A DNA stretch of 64,000 nt from Candidatus Iainarchaeum sp. (GCA_002688035.1 NZBU01000012.1:26797-90796); one strand, 5' to 3'; shown: positions 17,341 to 27,680, numbered from the stretch's first letter. The notes: generated by a model from the sequence alone, not told the origin. A program made the numbers and translations.

Positions 17341-19200
17341 ATGGGAGATGGTTTGATGACAGAAAAACCAAATATGCAAGAACTTGAAAAGATTGGAAAA
17401 CTTGTCCGCTATTATATTTTGGAATCAACAACCGAAGCAGGTTCAGGGCACCCTACTTCATCGCTTTCTGCCGTAGAACTTACAACAACACTAATGTTTG
17501 GGGGATTTTTCAAATTTGATGCCGATAACCCAAAAAATCCAAATAATGATAGGCTCTTATTCTCAAAAGGGCATGCTTCTCCATTACTCTACTCGCTTTG
17601 GGCGCTTGCGGGAAAAGTTAGTGAGGAAGAACTTTTAACTCTTAGAAAATTTGGAAGCAAGTTTGAGGGACATCCAATGCCAAGCTTTGAATATGCTGAG
17701 GCAGCCACAGGCTCGCTTGGACAAGGATTGTCTGTTGGAGTAGGCATTGCAATTAACGGAAAGTACATTGGCAAGCTTCCTTACAAGGTCTTTGTTTTGC
17801 TTGGTGACAGCGAGATGGCTGAGGGCTCTGTGTGGGAAGCACTAGAACTGGCCGCATACCACAAACTCGATAATCTCATTGGCGTGCTTGATGTCAACAG
17901 GCTTGGGCAGAGCAGAGAAACAATGTATGGGCACGACTTAGAAGCCTATGCAAAGAGAGTTGGCTCTTTTGGATGGCATACAATAACAATTGACGGACAC
18001 AATATTGAAGAGGTCGCAAAAGCATATGAAGAAGCGTTGTCAACAAAAGAAAAGCCAGTAATGATTATTGCAAAAACTTTGAAGGGAAAAGGCGTTTCAT
18101 TTATTGAGAACAAGGACGGTCTCCATGGAAAACCATTAACCAAGGAACAATTACCAGAGGCATTGAAAGAACTTGGTGAAGTTGACAAAAGTGTGTTAGG
18201 GACAATTGCAAAGCCTGAAAACATGGAGCCTGCAAAGCCAGAGGTTAAGGGAAAGTTTGAGAAAGCTTCTTATGAGCCTGACACCGTGCTTGCAACAAGA
18301 AAAGTTTATGGTAAGGCGCTTGCCAGAATCTTCCCAAAATTCCAGAACATTGTTGCATTGGATGCAGAGGTCAGCAATTCAACTTTTTCAAAAACATTTA
18401 GGGATGAATATCCTGAAAGGTACTTTGAAATGTTTATTGCAGAGCAAAATATGGTTGGAACCGCAATCGGCCTCTCAAATCGTGGGAAGATTCCGTTTGT
18501 CTCAACATTTGCAGCATTCCTTTCCCGGGCTTACGATCAGATAAGGATGAGCCAATATTCTCAGGCAAACATAAAGATTGTTGGTTCTCATGTCGGCGTT
18601 TCCATAGGTCAGGATGGCCCATCTCAAATGGGTTTGGAGGACTTAGCAATGTTCCGTGCAATCCTAAATAGTGTTGTACTCTATCCAAGTGATGCGATTT
18701 CAGCTGACAAACTTGTTGAGGAAGCAGCAGCACACAAAGGGCTAGTTTATATCAGAACAACGAGAAAAGATACGCCACTTGTTTATGGCAATGATGAGGA
18801 ATTCAAAATTGGCGGAAGCAAAGTGGTGAAGAGCAGTAATAAGGACAGTGTAACTGTTGTTGCCGCAGGAATCACGCTACATGAAGCACTTGCCGCTTAC
18901 GAGGAACTCAAGGCAAAAGACATTAACATTAGAGTTATTGATCTTTATAGTGTAAAGCCTGTTGATTCCAAGACTTTGGAAAAAGCCACTAAAGAAACCA
19001 AAGCTATAATTACTGTGGAAGACCATTTTCCTGAAGGGGGTTTAGGTGAAGCGGTAAAAAGTGCTCTTGCAAATATGGGGGCAAAAGTGCATTCACTTGC
19101 CGTAACAAAAATGCCAAAGAGCGGTTCTCCAGATGAACTCCTCGAATATGAGGGTATTTCAAAATCTGCAATCGTAAAAAAAGTGGAAGAGGTTGTATGA
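17341..19200 (+). CDS. tkt: Transketolase (full length)
   Basis: SGHPTSSLSAVELTTTLMFG; GSLGQGLSVGVGIA; LGDSEMAEGSVWEAL; C-terminal Pyr domain. Confidence 0.92.
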   Translation: MGDGLMTEKPNMQELEKIGKLVRYYILESTTEAGSGHPTSSLSAVELTTTLMFGGFFKFDADNPKNPNNDRLLFSKGHASPLLYSLWALAGKVSEEELLTLRKFGSKFEGHPMPSFEYAEAATGSLGQGLSVGVGIAINGKYIGKLPYKVFVLLGDSEMAEGSVWEALELAAYHKLDNLIGVLDVNRLGQSRETMYGHDLEAYAKRVGSFGWHTITIDGHNIEEVAKAYEEALSTKEKPVMIIAKTLKGKGVSFIENKDGLHGKPLTKEQLPEALKELGEVDKSVLGTIAKPENMEPAKPEVKGKFEKASYEPDTVLATRKVYGKALARIFPKFQNIVALDAEVSNSTFSKTFRDEYPERYFEMFIAEQNMVGTAIGLSNRGKIPFVSTFAAFLSRAYDQIRMSQYSQANIKIVGSHVGVSIGQDGPSQMGLEDLAMFRAILNSVVLYPSDAISADKLVEEAAAHKGLVYIRTTRKDTPLVYGNDEEFKIGGSKVVKSSNKDSVTVVAAGITLHEALAAYEELKAKDINIRVIDLYSVKPVDSKTLEKATKETKAIITVEDHFPEGGLGEAVKSALANMGAKVHSLAVTKMPKSGSPDELLEYEGISKSAIVKKVEEVV

Positions 19201-19643
19201 AAATAATTCTTGGAGCGGATCACGCAGGATTTGCTTTAAAGGAACGCGTAAAAAAATATCTTGACCGCAAAGGAATTGCATTCGAAGACCTTGGCACCCA
19301 TTCTAAAAAATCAACCGATTATCCTGATTACGCTTTTAAAGTAGCAAAAAAAGTTGTACGCGCCAAGGGTTCGCGCGGTATACTTATTTGTGGAACTGGA
19401 ACCGGGATGGTTATTGCCGCAAATAAAATTAAGGGAGTGAGGGCTGTTGCATCTACTGATAACTACTCTGCAAAGATGTCTCGCAATGACAATGATACAA
19501 ATATCCTTGGGTTAAGAGGCAGATTTTCTTCATGGGAAAAAACCAGGAAACTTATTTCAGTCTGGATTAACACTCCATTCAGCGGAAAGAAGCGCCACAA
19601 AAGAAGAATAAATAAGATGGATCGGAGGGGAACAAGTGCCTGA
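19197..19643 (+). CDS. rpiB: Ribose-5-phosphate isomerase B
   Basis: ADHAGFALKERVKKYL; DLGTHSKKSTDYPDYA; RGILICGTGTGMVIAANKIKGVRA. Confidence 0.92.
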   Translation: MKIILGADHAGFALKERVKKYLDRKGIAFEDLGTHSKKSTDYPDYAFKVAKKVVRAKGSRGILICGTGTGMVIAANKIKGVRAVASTDNYSAKMSRNDNDTNILGLRGRFSSWEKTRKLISVWINTPFSGKKRHKRRINKMDRRGTSA

Positions 19644-20274
19644 GATAAAAATTATTCCCTCGCTAATTGCAGAAACCCAGGAAGAACTCGATGAAAGAAT
19701 AAATCATATTAAGGATGCGGCAAAGTGGCTGCAAATGGATATCATGGACAAAAAATTTGTTCCAAGCAGTTCAATTGAGTTTGATTTCGTGCTTCCAAAT
19801 GGGGTATGCAAATTTGAAGCCCACTTAATGCTTGAAGATCCGGTAACTTGGATAAATAAACACGCGCACAAGGTTGACACAATTCTCGTTCATATCGAGT
19901 CTTGTGAGGATCCTGAAGCAATAATTGAGATGGTTAAAGGTAAAGGGAAGAAAATGGGTTTTGCGCTTCGCCCTGAAACCCTTGTAAGCACGGTTGAAGA
20001 GTATTTGGATAAAATTGAAGAAGTTCTGTTTATGACTGTAGAACCAGGTTTTTATGGTGCAAAATTCCTGCCTGAAACACTGGACAAAGTAAAAGAACTA
20101 AGGGCAATAGATTCCAAAATTGACATCGAGGTTGACGGCGGAATCAGCCCTGAAACAATTCGTCTGGCTTTTGACGCAGGGGCAAATTATTTTATTTCAG
20201 GATCATATTTAATTAAATCAAATAATCCAAAAGAGGCCATCAAGTCAATGCTGAAACTCCTGCCTTCTCCATGA
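19636..20274 (+). CDS. rpe: Ribulose-phosphate 3-epimerase
   Basis: IIPSLIAETQEELDERI; LQMDIMDKKFVP; MTVEPGFYGAKFLPETLDKV; IEVDGGISPETI. Confidence 0.88.
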   Translation: MPEIKIIPSLIAETQEELDERINHIKDAAKWLQMDIMDKKFVPSSSIEFDFVLPNGVCKFEAHLMLEDPVTWINKHAHKVDTILVHIESCEDPEAIIEMVKGKGKKMGFALRPETLVSTVEEYLDKIEEVLFMTVEPGFYGAKFLPETLDKVKELRAIDSKIDIEVDGGISPETIRLAFDAGANYFISGSYLIKSNNPKEAIKSMLKLLPSP

Positions 20275-20338
20275 GTAATACTAGTTCCTTCTTTTTTTCT
20301 TTCTTTTTAAAACACTTTTCCTGAACAAGTTTTAGTGA

Positions 20339-20983
20339 ATGATTATGGAATCACTAGAGCAAGAGCTAAGGAAGTTACAGAAAACTACCGTGAGCAAGAA
20401 AGTAGGTCAGCGGTTGCGTGAATTCAAGTCTTTCGGCAAAAAAGATCCGAAAGAGTGGTTCTCAGAGCTGTGTTTCTGCCTTCTTACTGCCAATTCAAAG
20501 GCCCAATCAGCTCTCCAAATACAAGAAAAATTGGGTTCGGAGGGCTTTTGTAACGCCCGTTCTGAGGATGTGAAGAAGTGCATTATTTGGGCAAAGCATC
20601 GCTTCCACAACAACAAAACCAATTTCATTGTTCAGGCAAGAGAACACCTTGATATTAAGGAAAAGATCGAATTTATTGTAGCGCAGTCTGGAGAAGAGCA
20701 GGCAAGGGAGTGGCTTGTGCACAATATCAAAGGCCTGGGGTATAAGGAGGCTTCGCATTTCCTGCGCAATGTCGGCTACTTTAACTTGGCAATTCTTGAT
20801 AGGCATATCCTAAATCTGATGGCCGAGAACAAGATTATTTCTGAAAAACCAAAGAGTCTCACAAAAAAGAACTATTTGGAAATAGAGAAAAAGTTTCAAG
20901 CCCTTGCTTTAAAACTTGGATTAATTGTTGCAGAGCTTGATCTTTACATGTGGTATATGAAGACTGGTGAAGTCCTCAAGTAA
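20339..20983 (+). CDS. ogg: N-glycosylase/DNA lyase (archaeal Ogg2-type)
   Basis: WFSELCFCLLTANSKAQSALQIQ; GLGYKEASHFLRNVGYFNLAILDRHIL. Confidence 0.85.
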   Translation: MIMESLEQELRKLQKTTVSKKVGQRLREFKSFGKKDPKEWFSELCFCLLTANSKAQSALQIQEKLGSEGFCNARSEDVKKCIIWAKHRFHNNKTNFIVQAREHLDIKEKIEFIVAQSGEEQAREWLVHNIKGLGYKEASHFLRNVGYFNLAILDRHILNLMAENKIISEKPKSLTKKNYLEIEKKFQALALKLGLIVAELDLYMWYMKTGEVLK

Positions 20984-21517
20984 CTATCCTAGGATAAAAT
21001 CGTCTGTGCTTGTCCAAGCTGAAAAAAGCGCGTCCAAAAACTCGAAGTGCTCTGCCTCAAAGTCCGCAAGGTTGTTGAAGAATTCTTTTGCCTCATCCAA
21101 CTCTGCTTTGTTAGCTTGCGTTCTGTAGAATAGCTCTGCTTTTTTCTCTGCACGCATGGCCCAAAGTAAAATTGTTAATTCATTCTTCTCGCCGAATTCA
21201 TCTATATTCTCTTTCTTGTTTGGATAAATTTTTGGAGGGGCTGGTCCACGCAAATCCTCTTTGTTTATGACTGCAAACCTGCCATCTTCTTGGAGTTTCT
21301 GTGCAACAGTGTCAAGTATCTCAAAGTGCTTTTGTTCCTGGCTCGCGAGAAACTCAAAAGCAGTCTTAAGCTCTTTTTCCTCTGTTCTCTCCGCATTCCT
21401 CGCATAAAAGTCTCTGGCCCTAGTCTCAATCTCCTTTCCTATCGCAATAGCAGTGCTTATTTCTGTGCTGTAAGCTTTTGGTATATCAGTAAATCTCGTT
21501 ATTATTGTGTCATCCAT
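20984..21517 (-). CDS. Ferritin-like (rubrerythrin-type) diiron protein
   Basis: ExxH pairs: LASQEQKHFEIL and LADFEAEHFEFL. Confidence 0.75.
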   Translation of the reverse strand: MDDTIITRFTDIPKAYSTEISTAIAIGKEIETRARDFYARNAERTEEKELKTAFEFLASQEQKHFEILDTVAQKLQEDGRFAVINKEDLRGPAPPKIYPNKKENIDEFGEKNELTILLWAMRAEKKAELFYRTQANKAELDEAKEFFNNLADFEAEHFEFLDALFSAWTSTDDFILG

Positions 21518-21544
21518 TTTTACTTCCCCGTTCTTTGTTCTAAA

Positions 21545-21826
21545 TTATTTTTCTGCGTTTCCTGCTGCTGACTGTTCCTTGCCTGCGCCCCTTGTGCAAT
21601 AGTAGTTCCAGCGCAAAGACATTTGTCCTGTAATTGGGCAACTTGGACACAAACAACCTTTCTCTTCTTTGATTGCATTACTTTTTCCAAGTGCACAGAA
21701 AGCAAGTTCTGTTTCACCTGTTCCCTTATAACTTGGGCACTCTCCGCAAAATGTCTTACAGACTTCTTTTATTTTCTCGATTGCCTGCGTTCTCTCTTCC
21801 TCAGACATATCCTTCATTCCTTCCAT
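21545..21826 (-). CDS. DUF2769-like Cys-rich protein
   Basis: VCKTFCGECPSYKGTGETELAFCALGKS...GCLCPSCPI...YYCTRG. Confidence 0.75.
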   Translation of the reverse strand: MEGMKDMSEEERTQAIEKIKEVCKTFCGECPSYKGTGETELAFCALGKSNAIKEEKGCLCPSCPITGQMSLRWNYYCTRGAGKEQSAAGNAEK

Positions 21827-21859
21827 TTTCTCTTCGTATGTTCCTTCTATTCTTTCGCC

Positions 21860-22234
21860 TCACAATTCTTTTGTTCCTTTCCAGGTGCCGTGCATGTTAC
21901 AATGCGCCAGTGCCCTCAATTCGTGTAAGTGGTTTAGTGTAACTGTGAAAACTGCGGTTGGTGCGGCTCTCTCTGATGCAAAATCAACTCTTCCAATAAA
22001 AGTGTCTTCGCTGTACAATTCAATCCATGCTATAAAGTGTCCATGTTCATTTGGATGCGCCAAATATTCTCCAACTTTTACACTGACTTCAAAAGCTTCT
22101 CCCTCTTTTGGAGTTCCTGAAACACTTATTACAGGAGTATGCTTTTTCTCAAGGTCACTCATTTCCTCCGAGCTCTGGCTCTTTGCAAGGTTTATTCCAC
22201 AAAACAAATCCTCTTCACATTTAGGTCCAGCCAT
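21860..22234 (-). CDS. sor: Superoxide reductase (desulfoferrodoxin/neelaredoxin)
   Basis: EKKHTPVI; HPNEHGHFIAWIELY; HLHELRALAHCNMHGTW. Confidence 0.9.
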   Translation of the reverse strand: MAGPKCEEDLFCGINLAKSQSSEEMSDLEKKHTPVISVSGTPKEGEAFEVSVKVGEYLAHPNEHGHFIAWIELYSEDTFIGRVDFASERAAPTAVFTVTLNHLHELRALAHCNMHGTWKGTKEL

Positions 22235-22245
22235 ATTCTTTCCCC

Positions 22246-22770
22246 CTATGATTTAATTCTCTCACCGCTTAACTGCAAATGATCTTTTTCAACTAGTGTA
22301 AGCGCGGCAAAAATTTGTTTAACTCTCGTGTTCTCGGAGTCTACTGCAGCTTTGCTGTAAAACTCTATTGCCTTCTCCTCGCGATCGTGAGATTCTTTCA
22401 GGTTGTCTTGGTTTGAAACAGCGCATTCATCAGACTTTCCCATATCTTCCTTTGGAAGCTTTAGAATTTTTCGCCATATTGAGGCATGCTCAGCTTCAAC
22501 TTTTCCCAAAGCTTTGAACAACTGCTTGCCTTCCTCATTATCTGTCTTTTCTGCAGCACAAAAATAGAATATTGTATTTGAAATCTCAAGCTCCAATGCC
22601 TTTTCGGCATTTGCCCTGTCTTTCTCGTTTAATTCAACGTCAAATGTTTCCTTGTAATCTTTTGCTTCAACCATGAAATTCTCTTTGGCTCCGCAGAATG
22701 GGCACCTGCTAGGCTTCTCTTCCCCAATATAGGGGTTGCCACAGATTTTGCATCTAAAGAGTTTTATCAT
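22246..22770 (-). CDS. Rubrerythrin-like protein with N-terminal rubredoxin-like Zn/Fe site
   Basis: FRCKICGNPYIGEEKPSRCPFCGA plus ferritin-like domain. Confidence 0.8.
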   Translation of the reverse strand: MIKLFRCKICGNPYIGEEKPSRCPFCGAKENFMVEAKDYKETFDVELNEKDRANAEKALELEISNTIFYFCAAEKTDNEEGKQLFKALGKVEAEHASIWRKILKLPKEDMGKSDECAVSNQDNLKESHDREEKAIEFYSKAAVDSENTRVKQIFAALTLVEKDHLQLSGERIKS

Positions 22771-22782
22771 ATTTCTTTCTCC

Positions 22783-23286
22783 TTACTCAATCTTCTTAAA
22801 ATTCTCTTTCTTTGTCTTGCAGACCGGACACTCTTCCGGAGCTTCATTTTCCACAGTATGGCCACAGACTTGGCACACAAAAATTTCTTTCTTCTCAAGG
22901 TCAGTTTCTTGTTCTATTGATTCCAGTGCTTTCTTGTAGAGCTCTGCATGTTGCTTTTCAGCCTCGTTTGCTCCCTGGAATACAATCTTCGCAGCGGCTT
23001 CTCCTTCTTCTTCTGCATCACTAATCATTTTAGGGTACATTTCATTAAATTCATAGGTTTCCCCGGTAATGGCTTCCTTCAGGTTCTCGGCAGTGCTTTT
23101 AATGCCATCCATTGTCCTAAGGTGATTTAGTGCGTGTACTGTTTCAGCATCTGCAGCTGCTCTGAATACTTTTGCGACCTGCTCAAAGCCTTCTTCCTCT
23201 GCTTTTTTTGCAAAAGCCAAATATTTTCTGTTAGCCTGGCTCTCACCTGCAAAAGCTGCTTTCAAGTTTTCCTGAGTTTTACCCAT
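22783..23286 (-). CDS. rbr: Rubrerythrin
   Basis: AFAGESQANRKYLAFAKKAEEEG...FVCQVCGHTVENEAPEECPVC. Confidence 0.93.
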   Translation of the reverse strand: MGKTQENLKAAFAGESQANRKYLAFAKKAEEEGFEQVAKVFRAAADAETVHALNHLRTMDGIKSTAENLKEAITGETYEFNEMYPKMISDAEEEGEAAAKIVFQGANEAEKQHAELYKKALESIEQETDLEKKEIFVCQVCGHTVENEAPEECPVCKTKKENFKKIE

Positions 23287-23368
23287 ATTTGATCTCCTTC
23301 CCCAATTTTTTTAAGTATACTAATGTAAAACTTATTAAAACCAATTTGGTATCCGGAATGAAACCCTT

Positions 23369-23722
23369 TTATCTAGAGTAAGTTATTCCTGGAATTGGTT
23401 CATCTGCACTTTCCTGCTTTTTCTTTGTTTTCGCCGCTAAGTATTTCTTGAACATTTCCCAGAGTTCCTTCCCTGGCTTGCCCTTGAGAACCTTAATTAT
23501 TTCCTGGCGGGGAATAGCTGGAGAAACTCCCTTAATAGGATTATAGTCTACGAGTACTATGTCATGAATCTTTGTGCTTGGCGCAAGACTTGGCTCTATA
23601 TTTAGAACAAGCTCGTTACCATCCCACATTTCAATTACTGCCTGTACGCTTGCATCGCTTGCAATAACATCTTTCCCTGGCTTTATCACTTTTAGAACTT
23701 TTCCAACATGAAAATTGACCAC
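23369..23722 (-). CDS. Conserved hypothetical protein
   Basis: ORF track, clean spacing to neighbours. Confidence 0.6.
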   Translation of the reverse strand: MVNFHVGKVLKVIKPGKDVIASDASVQAVIEMWDGNELVLNIEPSLAPSTKIHDIVLVDYNPIKGVSPAIPRQEIIKVLKGKPGKELWEMFKKYLAAKTKKKQESADEPIPGITYSR

Positions 23723-23771
23723 TTCAAATCCCCCCTAGTCCAATAATAGTTTTTTATGATACTTAGTTCTT

Positions 23772-25511
23772 TTAAATGGTGAATTCATCTGAGTACTTGC
23801 GCTTCAGGAAATCCAATTCCAGGTGTTTGTGTTCCTTGAGATCACTTATCACAATTCCAATTTTTTCGGCTGCAATCTGGCTTGGAACAAGTACTATATC
23901 GGCCTTTTTCTCGTAGAGCTCACGTGCCTCTCCAACAGTTGAAGCAAGAATAATCAAATGCCGATCTGTTTTCTTTTTCTTATTAAATTCTCTGACAAGT
24001 CTCTCGTTTGTTTCAGGATCCATAACGGTCGAAACAATTATGTGCGGCTTTTTTCTCATTATATATTTAATTGTCTCGAGATCTGCGACATCACCATAAA
24101 TGCAATGGAAGTTATCTTTCATGCAGCGCTTTATTACTCTTGGATCATAGTCGACTAGCAAAACATCTTCTTTTGCTGTTTTCAAACTGCGGAAAAGTTT
24201 TTGGCCTGTTTCTCCAAATCCAAGCAGAATCAGGGGATAGGGCTTTGATTTCGCACTTGAAAGCTCATCCTCCCAGAACCTTGGCTTGTTTAGTATTGGA
24301 ATGTGCTTGAACAATTTTTCGTAAATCCTGTTGTTATAAAGTATGAAATATGTTGAGATGCTGATTGTTATTACTGCGACAAGAGTTACCATTGATGTGA
24401 GTTCGCCTGAAAGTTGCCCAACCTCTTCGCCCAGCAATATTACTATAAGTGAGAACTCGCTGATCTGCGCAAAGCCGGATGCAGTAAGAAAAGATGTTCT
24501 GCCCTTATATCCAAGAAAGGTCATTAGAATAAAGATAATCAATGGATTTCCAACCAAGACAATAAACGAAAAAACCAGAGCAGGCACAAGAACTGCTGAG
24601 GAGGTAAATGGTAAACTTAGTCCCAAGTAAACAAAGAATAACACAATAAAGAAGTCCCGCAGGTAACGAAGCTTTGCAAATACCTCGTAGCTATAAGGAA
24701 GAGAGGCGATTGAAACACCTGCAATAAATGCCCCGATCTCTTTTGATTGGATAAGAATCATTGAGAGTGATGCTAGTGCAAAGCACCAACTTATTCCACC
24801 CAAGAACAAGAGGTCTTGTGATCTTGCAAGGCTGTCAAATATTCTTTTGATTAGATACTTTGAAACAATCCAAACTACAATGGCAAGAAGTGCCAGCTTG
24901 AAAATAAAAACAAAGATTTGTTGTGAGAGAACAGCCTGTGTCCGCATTGTTGAAATAAATATTAGGGCAAGTATTGCCACAAAGTCCTGTACTAACAAGA
25001 AACCAATTGAAATCTTTGCATAAAGCGAATTAAGATCATGCTTGTCGGTCAACAGTTTTACTACAATAATGGTGCTGCTAAAGGTCAGAGCAAGTGCGAT
25101 ATAAGTTGACTCTATAAAACTAAAGCCAAAAACCATTGTGCCAACAACAAAACCAATTGTAAACGTGAAAGCAATTTGCCCCAAACCAGTGATTATACTT
25201 GTTCTCCCAATATCCTTGAGAACTTTTGGATCAAGATTTATTCCAACCAAAAACAATAGGAAGGCAATCCCTAGGTCTGAGAACACTAGTACCATATCGG
25301 TAAAGCTGATCACATCAAAGAATGTGCTTCCAAGCAGTACTCCTGTTACAATAAACGCCAAAATAGTGGGTTGCTTTAGCTTTCTGAAAATAATGCCAAG
25401 TATTACTGCCGCGATTATAACCGCGGATAGCTCCATAAAGAAGCCTGGTTCTGCAACAAGACCCAATGCTACTGCTTGTTCTGCAAGAAATCCCAGTATG
25501 GTTGAAGGCAT
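23772..25511 (-). CDS. KefB-type monovalent cation:proton antiporter with TrkA-N domain
   Basis: 11+ TM Na/H exchanger fold, LLGFGETGQKLFRSLKTAKEDVLLVDYDPR. Confidence 0.88.
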   Translation of the reverse strand: MPSTILGFLAEQAVALGLVAEPGFFMELSAVIIAAVILGIIFRKLKQPTILAFIVTGVLLGSTFFDVISFTDMVLVFSDLGIAFLLFLVGINLDPKVLKDIGRTSIITGLGQIAFTFTIGFVVGTMVFGFSFIESTYIALALTFSSTIIVVKLLTDKHDLNSLYAKISIGFLLVQDFVAILALIFISTMRTQAVLSQQIFVFIFKLALLAIVVWIVSKYLIKRIFDSLARSQDLLFLGGISWCFALASLSMILIQSKEIGAFIAGVSIASLPYSYEVFAKLRYLRDFFIVLFFVYLGLSLPFTSSAVLVPALVFSFIVLVGNPLIIFILMTFLGYKGRTSFLTASGFAQISEFSLIVILLGEEVGQLSGELTSMVTLVAVITISISTYFILYNNRIYEKLFKHIPILNKPRFWEDELSSAKSKPYPLILLGFGETGQKLFRSLKTAKEDVLLVDYDPRVIKRCMKDNFHCIYGDVADLETIKYIMRKKPHIIVSTVMDPETNERLVREFNKKKKTDRHLIILASTVGEARELYEKKADIVLVPSQIAAEKIGIVISDLKEHKHLELDFLKRKYSDEFTI

Positions 25512-25571
25512 GTATAAAGGACAGTCTAACTCATTTATAATGCTTTATTGTCGGCAAAAAATTAGGTATTT

Positions 25572-26018
25572 TTAGTTGTTTTTGCAGTATCTTTCTGTTC
25601 CCTTACTCCACAAACCATCGACACACTTTGCGCGCTGCCACTTTACCATGTATCCGTTTGCAAGGCACTTGATCTGTGTATCACCAATTCCAAGGGCGCA
25701 GAATTCTCCGTGGGCATACTCTTCTCCCTTATTGCAGCCGTCATACTGGAAATTAGCTTCTTTCTCGTGCTCAATTACAACGGTTTCTTCCATCCAAATA
25801 CAGCTTCTATGCGAGCTATCCTGCGCGCAGGGCTTGCACAAAATACTTCCTTCCTCATCAAAGCCGTAAACACACTTTCCTGCCGGACACTGCTGCGAAG
25901 CAGGCACAAAAATCTTTGCAATATCCTCGCCATAAGTAACCCCTATAAATCCTGCAAAGGCCACTAGGAAGATGACGAATATTATTGTTTTTCTTTCAAT
26001 GGCAATGCTTACCGACAT
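25572..26018 (-). CDS. Secreted hypothetical protein, Cys-rich
   Basis: Signal/TM followed by QQCPAGKCVYGFDEEGSILCKPCAQDSSHRSC. Confidence 0.55.
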   Translation of the reverse strand: MSVSIAIERKTIIFVIFLVAFAGFIGVTYGEDIAKIFVPASQQCPAGKCVYGFDEEGSILCKPCAQDSSHRSCIWMEETVVIEHEKEANFQYDGCNKGEEYAHGEFCALGIGDTQIKCLANGYMVKWQRAKCVDGLWSKGTERYCKNN

Positions 26019-26117
26019 AGTTCTAATTATGCTTTTTCTCTTAATAAAGCTATCTTGGCTTGGTTTCAAACTCAGAAAGCTTTAAATTTGGCAAAACCCT
26101 TTAGTATTTTGGTTTAT

Positions 26118-27050
26118 ATGCCTGAGCCAAGAGACCGAGGTTTTTTCGACAAGGTGAATAACGCATTCTTCGTGATAGTTGATAGTCTGTTTGATTTCAT
26201 GGAGAAGAAGGGATGGAACATTCCAATTGAAACCAGGTTCTTCTTCCATGCTCTCTTATTTATTGCATTATTCTACTTTGCCAGTTCTATTTTGATTGAA
26301 TCATTCTATTTTGTCGAAGCCTTGCTGATATTCCTGATCATATTGACATTTTCAATTGCAAACATTCGTCCAATACGACAGATCCTTGGCTACTATAGTA
26401 GTGATGAGAAAATTCGTTCAATCGTGAACAAGATCAACAACAACCAGGTTAGCATTAGGGCTGTAGTGGAACACTTAAGCAAAAATCTTTTGCCACCACA
26501 TCTCACGCTCAGTATTATTCATGCTTATCAAAAGAAAGCAAAAACCCTGCCACCGCGATTAATCAAGGCAGTGCTTCGCCAGCCACCAAGCCTTGATATT
26601 GTCACAGAAACAATAAAGAATGATTTGACAGATTCCGATTTCAGTGTGATGATGAGCCAATACAAGAACATGCTTAACAAGGACACTTTGTTAAAAGTGA
26701 TTAAAAGTCAAAAGCTCAGTGCCAACAAGATTCGTGATACACTGTTCTTTCAGGAGTCGGCTTACAAATCCATAAAAGAGATCGCGGCCTCAACAACCGA
26801 CAATGCCCTTATAGATGTTCTTGTGATTGAAAAAGAGGCTTACAGGGCCAAGCCTCTGCTCAAAAATTTTCTAAGAAACCACCACTTCTTTATTTCAATA
26901 ACCCTGCCTTTAATAATTGCCATGGCGGTTACAATCCCACTTTACTATAGTTATGGAATTGTCTCTGGCGTGATAGGGTTTACTCTTTGGGTAATCTTGT
27001 TTGAGTTCTTCCACGCATACTTTATACAGGAAATCTACTTCAGGGTGTAA
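26118..27050 (+). CDS. Hypothetical membrane protein
   Basis: ORF track; TM at both ends. Confidence 0.6.
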   Translation: MPEPRDRGFFDKVNNAFFVIVDSLFDFMEKKGWNIPIETRFFFHALLFIALFYFASSILIESFYFVEALLIFLIILTFSIANIRPIRQILGYYSSDEKIRSIVNKINNNQVSIRAVVEHLSKNLLPPHLTLSIIHAYQKKAKTLPPRLIKAVLRQPPSLDIVTETIKNDLTDSDFSVMMSQYKNMLNKDTLLKVIKSQKLSANKIRDTLFFQESAYKSIKEIAASTTDNALIDVLVIEKEAYRAKPLLKNFLRNHHFFISITLPLIIAMAVTIPLYYSYGIVSGVIGFTLWVILFEFFHAYFIQEIYFRV

Positions 27051-27053
27051 AAT

Positions 27054-27638
27054 TTGGCGTTGTTATTTGTAACTGGAAATGAGCATAAGTTTGATGAAGT
27101 AAGCGCTATGCTCAAAAGCTTTGATATTGAGCTTCATCGCAAATCATTTGATTTCATTGAACCGCCGCTCCCTACACTCAAAGCAATCGCGTTGTCTAAG
27201 GCTGAGCAGGCATTTGAAAAATTTAAGGTTCCACTCATTGTTGAGGATACAGGAATTTACTTTAAGGCCTACAACAATTTTCCAGGAACAGAACCAAAGC
27301 GTGCATTCAACGCACTTGGTCATGACGGTCTGCTCAGACTCCTCAAAGGCAAGAATCGAGAAGTATTCTTCCACACGGTCATCTGTTTTTATGAGGGCCA
27401 AAACGCCAAACACTTCTTTGAGGGAAAGCTGGAAGGAAAAGCAACAACAAAAGTAATCAAGCCAAATGCAAATGTAATGCCATACGAGAAAATCTTTATT
27501 CCAAAGGGAGAGAAGCGCTCTCTAGCAGAAATTCCACGTAGCGAAAAGAATGTCTTTTCGCATAGGGCAATTGCAACCCACAAACTCGGGAAATGGCTCA
27601 AAGAGAAGGCTTTGGACGACTTATTGGACTCAATATAA
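27054..27638 (+). CDS. Non-canonical purine NTP pyrophosphatase (RdgB/HAM1)
   Basis: LFVTGNEHKFDEV; VEDTGIYFKAYNNFPG; ISARE-like SEKNVFSHRAIA. Confidence 0.88.
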   Translation: MALLFVTGNEHKFDEVSAMLKSFDIELHRKSFDFIEPPLPTLKAIALSKAEQAFEKFKVPLIVEDTGIYFKAYNNFPGTEPKRAFNALGHDGLLRLLKGKNREVFFHTVICFYEGQNAKHFFEGKLEGKATTKVIKPNANVMPYEKIFIPKGEKRSLAEIPRSEKNVFSHRAIATHKLGKWLKEKALDDLLDSI

Positions 27639-27680
27639 GTTTCTTAAAGTTATGCCGCCACTTCTTATTTATCAAATAAT

